DNA from: JAJDOD01 sp050299835
GTDB lineage: Bacteria; Pseudomonadota; Alphaproteobacteria; Rhodobacterales; Rhodobacteraceae
Length of the DNA: 64,000 nt
Direction: 5' to 3'
NCBI GenBank assembly: GCA_050299835.1
Contig: JBNKWP010000014.1
Span: 23,851 to 87,850 of the forward strand
The notes beneath the pieces are model-generated. The model searched no databases, was not told where the DNA came from, and was given only the letters and a program-made list of their open reading frames with translations. Numbering within the stretch: the first letter of the stretch is position 1; each line of letters starts with the position of its first letter. Of the stretch, positions 25,660-33,283 are shown piece after piece. The position numbers and the translations under genes are program-made.

Positions 25660-25842
25660 TTAGTTTTTGAATACCGGGATGAGCTCTACCAGTGTCGCGT
25701 CGATAACTTGCTTTCCAACTTCGGGAAAATTCGCGGTAATCCGACCGTTAACATTGCTCTGGACCTGGCCGATGCCCCATTCCGGCCGGTCCGGGTGAGA
25801 GACCAGCATGCCGGGCGTGAAAAGGGAAGCGGGAGTGGTCAT
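25660..25842 (-). CDS. DUF3553 domain protein
   Basis: A 60-aa protein consisting of one DUF3553 domain (GMLVSHPDRPEWGIGQVQSN, then ITANFPEVGKQVIDATLVEL). Such domains are also found fused to helicases of the UvrD type, suggesting a small SH3-like beta barrel. I chose the ATG at 25842, with GGTGG eight bases upstream; an in-frame GTG at 25854 adds four residues. It is divergent from chpT, 45 bases apart, so the two may share regulation. Confidence 0.8.
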   Translation of the reverse strand: MTTPASLFTPGMLVSHPDRPEWGIGQVQSNVNGRITANFPEVGKQVIDATLVELIPVFKN

Positions 25843-25887
25843 GTGACCGACCACCCTTGTGGTTGGATGTAACGAGAAGGACGGGAC

Positions 25888-26487
25888 ATGGGAACTGACG
25901 GAAATGAGTTGAATTCACTGATCGGGTCGCGAATTTGCCATGACCTGATCTCCCCGCTTGGCGCCATAGGAAACGGGGTGGAACTGTTGTCGATGTCGGG
26001 CATTTCAGCGGCGCCTGAAATGACCCTGATTGCGGAGTCGGTTGAGAATGCCAACGCGCGCATCCGGTTTTTCCGGATCGCCTTTGGAGCGGCGAACGAA
26101 GACTCCCGGATTGGCAATGGGGAAGTGCGGCGCGTGCTGGCCGACCTGTTTCGCGGCAACCGCATTCGCGTGGATTGGCGTATCGAGGACGACACAAGAC
26201 GGATCGAGGCCAAGCTTGCATTCCTTATCCTGCAATGCTTCGAAAGTGCGCTGCCCTGGGGGGGCAAGGTCGCGGTCACCCGAAACGGCAATACCTGGAG
26301 CATCTTCGGATCTGCCGACCGGATCAAGATTGACCAAAAGAACTGGGACCTTTTTTCAAAGCCCGTCGCCGCACCTGATATCAGCGCCTCCGAAGTGCAT
26401 TTCGCGCTCGTCGCACCGACCGCGACCGCTGCGGGCCGATCGGTGAAGGCGACGATAAACGGCAACTCCATCTCCGTCAGCTTCTGA
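25888..26487 (+). CDS. chpT: Histidine phosphotransferase ChpT
   Basis: A 199-aa dimeric phosphotransferase relaying phosphate from the hybrid kinase CckA to CtrA, a cell-cycle and motility regulator of alphaproteobacteria. The phosphoacceptor helix LIGSRICHDLISPLGAIGNG contains the His of CHDLISP (about residue 22). The rest is a degenerate HATPase-like domain (AFLILQCFESALPWGGKVAV) that no longer binds ATP. GAAGGACGGGAC precedes the ATG. Its 3' end overlaps the convergent proA by 11 bases. Confidence 0.93.
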   Translation: MGTDGNELNSLIGSRICHDLISPLGAIGNGVELLSMSGISAAPEMTLIAESVENANARIRFFRIAFGAANEDSRIGNGEVRRVLADLFRGNRIRVDWRIEDDTRRIEAKLAFLILQCFESALPWGGKVAVTRNGNTWSIFGSADRIKIDQKNWDLFSKPVAAPDISASEVHFALVAPTATAAGRSVKATINGNSISVSF

Positions 26488-27742
26488 CCGTTCCGTCCCC
26501 GGTCACCAGATACTTGAAACTGGTGAGTTGAGCGGCACCGACGGGGCCGCGTGCGTGCATCTTGCCGGTCGCGATGCCGATCTCGGCCCCCATACCGAAT
26601 TCGCCGCCATCGGCGAATTGGGTGGAGGCGTTCCGCATCAGGATCGCGCTGTCGAGGCGTTCGAAGAACCGGGACGCCGCCGCGTCGTCTTCGGTGACGA
26701 TGCAATCGGTATGGTTGGAGCCATAGGTGCGAATGTGGGAGATGGCGGCATCCAGATCGTCCACCACGCGGGCGGCAATGATCATATCGAGAAATTCCCG
26801 CCCCCAATCCTCATCGGATGCCGGAACAACGCCTTCGATTGATTGGAGCGTCTCGTCGCCATGCACCTCCACGCCCTTGTCCAGCAAGGCTCGGACAACC
26901 GCCTGCCCGATCGTGTCGACAAGGTCGCGGTGGATCAGCAGGCATTCGGCGGCACCACAAATGCCGGTCCGTCGTGTCTTGGCGTTCAGGACGACTTTCA
27001 GCGCCTTTTCGGGATCTGCATCCTTGTCGAGATAGATGTGAACGATCCCTTCGAGATGGGCAAAGACCGGCACACGCGCCTCGCGCTGGACAAGTCCGAC
27101 CAGCCCCTTACCGCCACGCGGTACGATGACGTCGATATAATCGGTCATGGTCAGCATCTCGGAGACCGCCGCGCGGTCGCGCGTCGGCACCCTTTGTATG
27201 GCATCTTCGGGCAGACCGGCGGCTTTCAGCCCGGCCACGAGGCAGTCCAGGATTACACCGGAGGAATGAAAGCTCTCCGATCCGCCGCGCAGGATCACCG
27301 CGTTCCCGGCCTTGAGGCAAAGTGCACCTGCGTCGGCGGTCACGTTGGGCCGGCTTTCGTAGATCACGCCGATCACGCCCAAAGGCGTGCGGACGCGCTG
27401 AATATGCAAGCCTGTGGGCCGATCCCATTCCGTGATCACTTCACCGACCGGGTCGTCTTGCGCGGCAACGCTTCGAAGGCTCTCGCAGATGCCTTCGATC
27501 CGCGCCTCATCCAGCATGAGCCGATCGAGCATGGCGTCCGACAGGCCTTTTTCGCGCCCGAACGCCATATCCTCCGCGTTGGCCGCGATGATATCGGCCC
27601 GTCTTTCCCAGAGTGTGTCTGCGGCCACGTTCAATGCCTTCGTCTTGGCTTCTGGCGGAGCGAAGGCCAGTTCAGCCGACGCGGCCTTCGCCCGTGCGCC
27701 GATGTCCTGCATAGTCGCGTGGATATCCAGACCGTCTTTCAT
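26477..27742 (-). CDS. proA: Gamma-glutamyl phosphate reductase ProA
   Basis: A 421-aa NADPH-dependent enzyme making glutamate-5-semialdehyde, the second step of proline synthesis. Diagnostic segments are VRTPLGVIGVIYESRPNVTA, AGNAVILRGGSESFHSS, and VLNAKTRRTGICGAAECLLI around the catalytic cysteine (GICGA), with GPVGAAQLTSFKYLVTGDG at the end. It follows proB by 39 bases in a proB-proA pair at the end of the rplU-rpmA-obgE gene run. The last 11 bases overlap the convergent chpT gene. Confidence 0.97.
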   Translation of the reverse strand: MKDGLDIHATMQDIGARAKAASAELAFAPPEAKTKALNVAADTLWERRADIIAANAEDMAFGREKGLSDAMLDRLMLDEARIEGICESLRSVAAQDDPVGEVITEWDRPTGLHIQRVRTPLGVIGVIYESRPNVTADAGALCLKAGNAVILRGGSESFHSSGVILDCLVAGLKAAGLPEDAIQRVPTRDRAAVSEMLTMTDYIDVIVPRGGKGLVGLVQREARVPVFAHLEGIVHIYLDKDADPEKALKVVLNAKTRRTGICGAAECLLIHRDLVDTIGQAVVRALLDKGVEVHGDETLQSIEGVVPASDEDWGREFLDMIIAARVVDDLDAAISHIRTYGSNHTDCIVTEDDAAASRFFERLDSAILMRNASTQFADGGEFGMGAEIGIATGKMHARGPVGAAQLTSFKYLVTGDGTVRS

Positions 27743-27781
27743 CGCTTCAGTCCTTCTTCGCCATTGAAAAAGCCAAGACCA

Positions 27782-28882
27782 TCATATGGCCATATCGTCT
27801 CGGTGCACCAGTGCCGCCCGTCCGGGGTAGCCAAGGAGCGTCTCGATCCGGTCGGAGCGCTGCCCCTTCAGGGTCTCAGCTTCCTTGGATGTGTATCGCA
27901 CCAGACCCAGGCCCAGATTTGCGCCACCCGGTCCCACGATCTTGACCGGCTCACCGCGTCCGAATGTGCCTTCAACCGAAGTCACTCCAGCGGGCAGAAG
28001 GGATTTGCCACCATTCAATGCGCGCATCGCCCCTTCATCGACGTGCAGCGTGCCCTTCGGTTTCATGGATGCAATCCAGCGCTTCCGCGCAACCTGCGGG
28101 TCTGTTTCGGCCGTGAACCACGTTGCCGGTGCGCCCGCTGCCAATGCAGCCAAGGGATTGGTTGTGGAGCCAAGCGTAATCGCCATGGTCGCCCCACCCG
28201 CAGTCGCGGTTTTTGCAGCCATGAGCTTGGTCAGCATGCCGCCTTTCGAAAGCCCGGTGCCGGCATCGCCCGCCATCGCCTCGATCTCGGGCGTGATCCT
28301 GTCGATCACGTCGAAACGCTTTGCGGAGCTGTCCAGCTTCGGATTGCCCGAATAGAAGCCATCGACGTCCGATAGCAAGACCAGCACGTCCGCGCCCACG
28401 GTCACTGCGATCTGCGCGGCAAGCCTGTCGTTGTCGCCAAAGCGGATCTCGTCGGTCGCAATTGTGTCGTTCTCGTTCACGATGGGCACGACACCAAGGC
28501 TCAGTAGCTGTTCGAGCGTTGCCCGGCTGTTCAGGTAGCGCCTACGGTCGGTGCTGTCTTCCAGTGTCATCAGCACCTGAGCGGTCTTGATCCCGTGAGG
28601 TTGCAGAACTTCCTCATAGGCCCGCGCGAGGCGGATTTGGCCGACGGCCGCGGCCGCCTGGGATTTTTCCAGCGGCAGCGTTCCTTCCCCCAACTCCAAA
28701 ACGCCGCGCCCAAGCGCAATCGAACCGGAGGACACGAGGATCACATCCTGCCCCCGTGCTCGCGCCGCCGCGACGTCTTCCGCCAGAGAGTTCAGCCAGG
28801 ATGCGCGGAGGTCGCCGCCGGACACCAGAAGGGCCGAGCCGATCTTGACGACGATCCGCCGCGCCGTCGTCAGGGCGTCCAC
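27782..28882 (-). CDS. proB: Glutamate 5-kinase ProB
   Basis: A 366-aa kinase that phosphorylates glutamate at the start of proline synthesis. The amino-acid-kinase domain (residues ~8-255) starts RRIVVKIGSALLVSGG, with VILVSSGSIALGRG, PIVNENDTIATDEIRFGDND and LLSDVDGFYSGNP; GTGLSKGGMLTKLMAAK is the ATP lid region. A C-terminal PUA domain (from about residue 280, GTLHVDEGAMRALNGGKSLL) is present, so this is the long form. The start overlaps the obgE stop region by 13 bases, coupling the two genes. Confidence 0.97.
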   Translation of the reverse strand: MDALTTARRIVVKIGSALLVSGGDLRASWLNSLAEDVAAARARGQDVILVSSGSIALGRGVLELGEGTLPLEKSQAAAAVGQIRLARAYEEVLQPHGIKTAQVLMTLEDSTDRRRYLNSRATLEQLLSLGVVPIVNENDTIATDEIRFGDNDRLAAQIAVTVGADVLVLLSDVDGFYSGNPKLDSSAKRFDVIDRITPEIEAMAGDAGTGLSKGGMLTKLMAAKTATAGGATMAITLGSTTNPLAALAAGAPATWFTAETDPQVARKRWIASMKPKGTLHVDEGAMRALNGGKSLLPAGVTSVEGTFGRGEPVKIVGPGGANLGLGLVRYTSKEAETLKGQRSDRIETLLGYPGRAALVHRDDMAI

Positions 28883-29901
28883 CGTTCGTCCTCCTCCTTT
28901 GGCGTCTCCCGCCTGCGCTGCGCTTCCACCTGCCGTCGGACGGCGCGCAAGACTTCGGTCAGACCCTCGCGGCTGACGCCGGACATCAGAAAGCTGTGGC
29001 CCGCGACCGCTTCCAGCGCCGCCCGCTTTTCTTCGCGTTCCTCGTCATCCAACGCGTCGATCTTGTTAAGAACCGTCAAACGCGGTTTGTCGGCCAGGTT
29101 GCCGCCATAGGCCTTCAACTCGTCTATGATCGTCCGCCAATCACCGGCGACATCCTCGGAGGTGCCGTCAACCAGATGCAGAAGCATGGCAGAACGTTCG
29201 ACATGGCCGAGAAACCGGTCGCCAATGCCCCTGCCCTCATGCGCCCCCTCGATCAGGCCGGGAATGTCCGCGACCACAAGTTCGGTATCGTCCACGCCGA
29301 CCACGCCGAGATTGGGGTGGATCGTCGTGAAGGGATAATCGGCGATCTTGGGCCGTGCATTCGACGTGGCCGCAAGGAAGGTGGACTTGCCCGCATTCGG
29401 CAGGCCCAAGAGTCCCACATCGGCGATCAGTTTAAGTCTGAGCCAGATCTCGCGCTCCACACCCGGCTGACCCGGATTTGCATGGCGCGGGGCCTGGTTG
29501 GTCGAGGATTTGAAATGCAGGTTGCCGAAGCCACCATTGCCACCAGCGGCAAGACGCACGCGCTGACCCACTTCGGTCAGGTCGGCAAGCACCGTTTCCT
29601 CGTCTTCGTCGAGGACCTCGGTCCCCACCGGAACCCGCAGAACGATGTCATTGCCATCCTTACCGGTGCACTGACGGCCAGCGCCGCCCTGCCCGTTCTT
29701 GGCGAAGAAGTGCTGCTGATAGCGGAAATCGATGAGCGTGTTCAGGCCATCGACCGCCTCGACCCAGACATCGCCGCCGCGTCCGCCGTCGCCGCCATCG
29801 GGTCCACCGAACTCGATATACTTCTCCCGCCGGAAGCTGATGCACCCGTTGCCGCCGCTTCCGGAGCGGATGGTCACCCTTGCCAGATCGAGGAACTTCA
29901 T
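28870..29901 (-). CDS. obgE: GTPase Obg/CgtA
   Basis: A 343-aa ribosome-associated GTPase. The glycine-rich Obg domain occupies residues 1-158 (MKFLDLARVTIRSGSGGNGC; FGGPDGGDGGRGGDVW). The G domain has GLPNAGKSTFL (G1), the TTIHPN switch (G2), DIPGLIEGA (G3), LNKID (G4) and SGVSREG (G5). The tail is short (ETPKEEDERW), typical of alphaproteobacteria. Its linkage to rplU-rpmA is widely conserved. The ATG overlaps the GNAT stop (ATGA), so the acetyltransferase and Obg are translated together. Confidence 0.97.
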   Translation of the reverse strand: MKFLDLARVTIRSGSGGNGCISFRREKYIEFGGPDGGDGGRGGDVWVEAVDGLNTLIDFRYQQHFFAKNGQGGAGRQCTGKDGNDIVLRVPVGTEVLDEDEETVLADLTEVGQRVRLAAGGNGGFGNLHFKSSTNQAPRHANPGQPGVEREIWLRLKLIADVGLLGLPNAGKSTFLAATSNARPKIADYPFTTIHPNLGVVGVDDTELVVADIPGLIEGAHEGRGIGDRFLGHVERSAMLLHLVDGTSEDVAGDWRTIIDELKAYGGNLADKPRLTVLNKIDALDDEEREEKRAALEAVAGHSFLMSGVSREGLTEVLRAVRRQVEAQRRRETPKEEDERWTP

Positions 29902-30923
29902 TGGTCTGCCTTCAGCTTGTCCCGCGTCAGGGCGTAGGTGATAAGCGGCGCAGGCTCAAGCCTTGCCAGCGATGTGGCCATTTCGCGGCCCGTTTCCTCG
30001 AAACCGAACTTCCGCAGCAAATGCCCTGATGCAGGATTATCCTCGAAGTGACCCGCGCCAACTCGATTCAGCGGAAACTTTTCAAAAATCGCCGGCAAGA
30101 CCACCGAAAGCGCTTCTGTCATCAAGCCCCGGCCCCAATGCGCGGGCCCAAGGTGATACCCGATCTCGCCCGGGCCGACACCGATTGCGCCAATCACCCG
30201 CCCTTCATGCTCGATCGCCAGCGTGAAGCCGAGCAGACCTCGCCAGCGGCGACGCGGCAAATCCGCCAAGGCCTCCGCCTCCGTCATGTTGGTCTTCAGT
30301 TTGCTGAGCATCCTCGTCACTTCCGGCACCGAAAGGCGCGCAAAGTCTCCTGCGTCCCGGTCTTCGATAGGCCGGATCACCAATCGCTCCGTCTCCAGCC
30401 TGAAAGACCGCCGCGCCTCCCAATCATCCCGCGACAGAACCAGATCGCTGCCCATGACCTCCTGCGCCAGCGACTTCGCAAAACGCAGGCTTTCCCCGAC
30501 CTTGCAGAACCCGAGCGCCCTCAGGATCGCGCGGCTTCGGTCATTCTCGTTGTAATGTCCGGAAGCCAGATCGCCCGCATTCAGGTCCGAAAACCAATGT
30601 TCCACGACCGCATGGGCCGCCTCGAACCCGTATCCTCTGCCCCAGGCGGGACGCGCCAGCCAGTAGCCGAGTTCGTCGTGAACCCCGGCCACGCCGATCA
30701 GGCCGTCTTCGGTTTCCACCCCCCAGATGCAGTGCCCGCCATCAGCCACCTCGGCGATGAACTGGAGCGCGTTTGACCGGCCATAGGGATAGGGAACGCG
30801 GCCTAACCAACGGCTCACATCGTAATTCCCGACGCCATCAACGATGGCGTCGGCGTCGTGTTCTGTCAGGGGCCTGAGCGTCAGCCGCGGCGTCCTGAGG
30901 ACCGGAAGCGCCGCGTATGACAT
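29898..30923 (-). CDS. Tandem GNAT N-acetyltransferase (two RimJ/RimL-type domains)
   Basis: A 341-aa fusion of two GNAT domains. The first (about 1-165) has LRTPRLTLRPLTEHDADAIV, GYWLARPAWGRGYGFEAAHA and NENDRSRAILRALGFCKVGE. The second (about 175-335) has LETERLVIRPIEDRDAGDFA, GYHLGPAHWGRGLMTEALSV and NPASGHLLRKFGFEETGRE. Each contains the W-GRG(Y/L) acetyl-CoA loop, so both may be active. RimJ/RimL relatives acetylate N-termini of ribosomal proteins; the position between rpmA and obgE makes a ribosomal substrate attractive, but this is inference. Confidence 0.85.
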   Translation of the reverse strand: MSYAALPVLRTPRLTLRPLTEHDADAIVDGVGNYDVSRWLGRVPYPYGRSNALQFIAEVADGGHCIWGVETEDGLIGVAGVHDELGYWLARPAWGRGYGFEAAHAVVEHWFSDLNAGDLASGHYNENDRSRAILRALGFCKVGESLRFAKSLAQEVMGSDLVLSRDDWEARRSFRLETERLVIRPIEDRDAGDFARLSVPEVTRMLSKLKTNMTEAEALADLPRRRWRGLLGFTLAIEHEGRVIGAIGVGPGEIGYHLGPAHWGRGLMTEALSVVLPAIFEKFPLNRVGAGHFEDNPASGHLLRKFGFEETGREMATSLARLEPAPLITYALTRDKLKADQ

Positions 30924-30927
30924 GGGA

Positions 30928-31467
30928 TCAGCGGTACTTCTTCAGATATGTCCAGGTTGGCACGGTTGCACCGCGCGCCACCGAATAGGCTTCCGCATCA
31001 CCCAGATACTGGAAACCGTTATTGGTCAGCACGCGGGCCGAGGCCGGGTTGTCCTGAAAGACGCTGGCGAAGATCGCCTGGTTCTGCAACGGATTGGCTT
31101 CCAGAAGACCGCGCACGGCTTCCTGCGCCAGCCCCGTGTTCCAGAAGGCCGGAGCGACCCAGTAACCGATTTCCGATTGCTCGCGATCCATGCGTTCCAG
31201 CGCGATCAGGCCAACCAGTTCGGCACGATCATTGCGAGAGGCATCCATGACCCAGACATCCTCGTCACGATCCTCCGCAACGCAGCGTTGGATGAAGGCT
31301 TCAGCCGCGCCGGGAGGGAGCGGGTGTGGGATCGAACGGGTCATGCGCGCCACCCGTTCATCGGAGGTGTACATTTCCAGCAGGCCCCGATCCGACCGCC
31401 GCAAAGGACGTAAAGTCAGACGATCCGTCTCAACGACGGGCTGGTTAACTATCGTATCAATCTTCAC
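30928..31467 (-). CDS. GNAT family N-acetyltransferase (RimJ/RimL type)
   Basis: A 179-aa single-domain GNAT protein: VETDRLTLRPLRRSDRGLL opens the fold, IGYWVAPAFWNTGLAQEAVR is the acetyl-CoA loop (W-NTG in place of the commoner W-GRG), and VFQDNPASARVLTNNGFQYLG is the C-terminal core. I chose GTG at 31467 because AAGGAGG lies eight bases upstream; the ATG at 31509 would place that site inside the coding region. It lies directly before the double-GNAT gene, making three GNAT domains in a row between rpmA and obgE. Confidence 0.85.
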   Translation of the reverse strand: MKIDTIVNQPVVETDRLTLRPLRRSDRGLLEMYTSDERVARMTRSIPHPLPPGAAEAFIQRCVAEDRDEDVWVMDASRNDRAELVGLIALERMDREQSEIGYWVAPAFWNTGLAQEAVRGLLEANPLQNQAIFASVFQDNPASARVLTNNGFQYLGDAEAYSVARGATVPTWTYLKKYR

Positions 31468-31572
31468 GGGGCTCTCCTCCTTGGCCTCGCGCAGGTCCGG
31501 GTTCAACATGTCCGCGGTTCCCTCTCACATGGGTATGGCGGGTTTGTGACGCAACCGGCTCCTTCAAATGTG

Positions 31573-31604
31573 AAAAGGGCCGGTTTTGACACCGACCCCT
31601 TTAA
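31573..31604 (-). terminator. Terminator downstream of rpmA
   Basis: On the minus strand, AAAGGGG-TCGGT pairs imperfectly with ACCGG-CCCTTTT over a six-base loop (plus-strand arms 31573-31584 and 31591-31602), ending in a short T run. It follows the rpmA stop by about 20 bases and may separate rplU-rpmA from the downstream GNAT-obgE-pro genes, perhaps only partially. Confidence 0.55.
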
Positions 31605-31625
31605 AACTTGACCTATCAGGATCGG

Positions 31626-31895
31626 TTATTCGGCTGCCACCGCCTCTGGAAGCACCGAAATGAAGGTGCGTCCCTTGAGACCCTTGTGGAAGGTGACGCG
31701 GCCATCGACGGTAGCAAAGATCGTGTGGTCCTTGCCCATGCCGACGCCTTCACCCGGCCACCACTTGGTGCCGCGCTGGCGCACGATGATGTTGCCCGGA
31801 ATAACGTCCTGGCCACCGAATTTCTTCACGCCCAGACGACGACCGGCTGAATCGCGGCCGTTACGGCTGGAACCACCTGCTTTTTTGTGTGCCAT
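31626..31895 (-). CDS. rpmA: 50S ribosomal protein L27
   Basis: An 89-aa ribosomal protein whose N-terminal tail reaches the peptidyl transferase centre. MAHKKAGGSSRNGRDSAGRR, GVKKFGGQDVIPGNIIVRQR and the GTKWWPGEGVGMGKDHTIFA segment are canonical; there is no cleavable N-terminal extension of the Firmicutes kind. It follows rplU by six bases, the usual rplU-rpmA pair. Confidence 0.98.
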   Translation of the reverse strand: MAHKKAGGSSRNGRDSAGRRLGVKKFGGQDVIPGNIIVRQRGTKWWPGEGVGMGKDHTIFATVDGRVTFHKGLKGRTFISVLPEAVAAE

Positions 31896-31901
31896 CTGGT
31901 C

Positions 31902-32576
31902 TTACTCCTTTTCAGCGGCGAGCGTCGTGGCCTGTTCGACCCAGCCTTCGCGCTCGATACGGCCTTTGAACGACAGTTTCTCGTCGAACTCGGCAATCTC
32001 ATCCGCGCCCCAGGACGCGATCTGCGCGAACGAGGTCACGCCCGCTTCGTGCAGCTTCTTCTCCAGCGCCGGACCGACACCCGAGAGCTTCTTGAGGTCG
32101 TCCGCGCCGGCTTGCGCCTTCGGCGCCGCTTTCGCGGGTTCGGCCTTCTTGGCTTCTGCTTTCGGAGCTTCCGCTTTCTTCTCGGCCTTCTTGGCAGGCT
32201 TCGCGGTTGCAGCAGCAACAGCAACCACAGAACCCGCACCCACGGCGGCCTTCACGCCAGATTTGTCACCGCCTTTTTCAAGAATCTCGGTGACCTTCAG
32301 CAGCGTCAGTTGCTGGCGATGGCCCTTGGTGCGCTTCGAGGAATGTTTCCGGCGACGACGCACGAAGTGGATGACCTTGTCACCCTTGATCTGGTCGATC
32401 ACATCCGCCTGCACCGCCGCACCTTCGACAAGGGGGGTGCCGACGGTGGAGCCCACCATCAGAATCTCGTTGAACTGGACTTTCTCACCGGCATCGGCCG
32501 CGAGTTTTTCCACGCGGAGCACGTCGCCCGCCTGGACCCGGTATTGCTTGCCGCCGGTCTTCAGAACCGCAAACAT
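31902..32576 (-). CDS. rplU: 50S ribosomal protein L21 with C-terminal HhH extension
   Basis: The first ~103 residues are ordinary L21 (MFAVLKTGGKQYRVQAGDVL; KVIHFVRRRRKHSSKRTKGH; QQLTLLKVTEI). L21 is normally about 100-105 aa, but this protein is 224 aa. A Lys/Ala/Pro-rich linker (AKPAKKAEKKAEAPKAEAKK) leads to a C-terminal HhH-like module (LKKLSGVGPALEKKLHEAGV; FAQIASWGADEIAEFDE; FKGRIEREGWVEQA) homologous to the NuoE and 258-aa protein tails. I chose the ATG at 32576. This extension seems to recur in Rhodobacterales; its job is not known. Confidence 0.95.
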   Translation of the reverse strand: MFAVLKTGGKQYRVQAGDVLRVEKLAADAGEKVQFNEILMVGSTVGTPLVEGAAVQADVIDQIKGDKVIHFVRRRRKHSSKRTKGHRQQLTLLKVTEILEKGGDKSGVKAAVGAGSVVAVAAATAKPAKKAEKKAEAPKAEAKKAEPAKAAPKAQAGADDLKKLSGVGPALEKKLHEAGVTSFAQIASWGADEIAEFDEKLSFKGRIEREGWVEQATTLAAEKE

Positions 32577-32710
32577 CTCATTTCCTTCCATTTTCCCGCG
32601 TCCTTCGGCCCCGGCTTCCCGGCGTTTCGGCTATGTGCCGCCTCAAACAGCGCGCCCCATTTGGGCGGTCGTACAATATGAAAAGGCGGGACCTGCCCGC
32701 CGAGACCCGG
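32577..32710 (-). promoter_or_regulatory. rplU 5' leader
   Basis: About 130 bases separate the predicted promoter from the rplU ATG. This stretch is GC-rich with several short inverted segments, long enough for an autoregulatory leader. I cannot match it to a known L21 leader class, and no gene is seen in it. Confidence 0.3.
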
Positions 32711-32739
32711 CTTATCGTCAGATTGCCCTTTCAAGTCAA
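32711..32739 (-). promoter_or_regulatory. Sigma-70 promoter of rplU-rpmA
   Basis: On the minus strand TTGACT (32739-32734) and GATAAG (32716-32711) are separated by exactly 17 bases. This is the best sigma-70-like promoter I can see in the window and lies about 135 bases upstream of rplU. Confidence 0.65.
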
Positions 32740-32818
32740 GTCCCGTCACACGGTTTTCGATATGCGGGACTTTCCGCTCAAGCCATTGAACCGCCCCAAT
32801 CTCGCCCCGGATTTGCTC

Positions 32819-32851
32819 AAGTCCTTAAGTCTTGATGTTCGCCAAGGACTT
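32819..32851. repeat. Inverted repeat upstream of the coiled-coil protein gene
   Basis: AAGTCCTT (32819-32826) and AAGGACTT (32844-32851) form an 8-bp inverted repeat with a 17-base spacer, 33 bases before the ATG at 32885. It could be an operator for that gene. Confidence 0.45.
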
Positions 32852-32884
32852 AACAGTAAAACAGGCACACCAAGGAGCACACCA

Positions 32885-33223
32885 ATGGCAGACGCAATCA
32901 AGGTCGCGCAGACCCGGCGTGAGGACTATAAGAAAGACATCGCCAAGAAAGAAGCCGAGATCGAGGAGCTGAAGGAACTGATCAGCGATCTGGACAGCTT
33001 CATCGAGTTCGGCGAGGCGCTGGTCTCTGATGACAAGCCCGAGGCCAAGGATTCCGAAGCCGAGGCGAAACCGAACACGGTCGTCTCTAAGCCCGTCGTC
33101 TCCAAGCCGTCGCCGCAGCAGGCGCCCCGCGCCGTTGTTTCCCGCACGCAGGACAATGACGACGAATGGGGGTCGGACAGCGACGAAAGCAACATTGCAC
33201 GGGTTCTCGCCGCGCGGACCTGA
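32885..33223 (+). CDS. Small coiled-coil protein of unknown function
   Basis: A 112-aa protein. Residues 5-45 are a heptad-like coiled coil (REDYKKDIAKKEAEIEELKE; LISDLDSFIEFGEALV). The middle is acidic and disordered with a VVSKPVVSKP repeat, and the C-terminus is acidic (DNDDEWGSDSDESNIARVL). AAGGAG lies seven bases before the ATG. It is divergent from rplU and followed by a good terminator, so it is a single-gene unit. I recognise no family. Confidence 0.7.
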   Translation: MADAIKVAQTRREDYKKDIAKKEAEIEELKELISDLDSFIEFGEALVSDDKPEAKDSEAEAKPNTVVSKPVVSKPSPQQAPRAVVSRTQDNDDEWGSDSDESNIARVLAART

Positions 33224-33253
33224 TCGCCCGAAACCTGTTATGTCTTCAGAAGG

Positions 33254-33279
33254 CGCGCCGGGAATTTCCGGCGCGTTTT
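33254..33279 (+). terminator. Rho-independent terminator after the coiled-coil gene
   Basis: CGCGCCGG (33254-33261) pairs with CCGGCGCG (33268-33275) over GAATTT, followed immediately by TTTT. It is 30 bases after the stop at 33223 and just before the end of the convergent DUF2059 gene. Confidence 0.8.
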
Positions 33280-33283
33280 CGCG

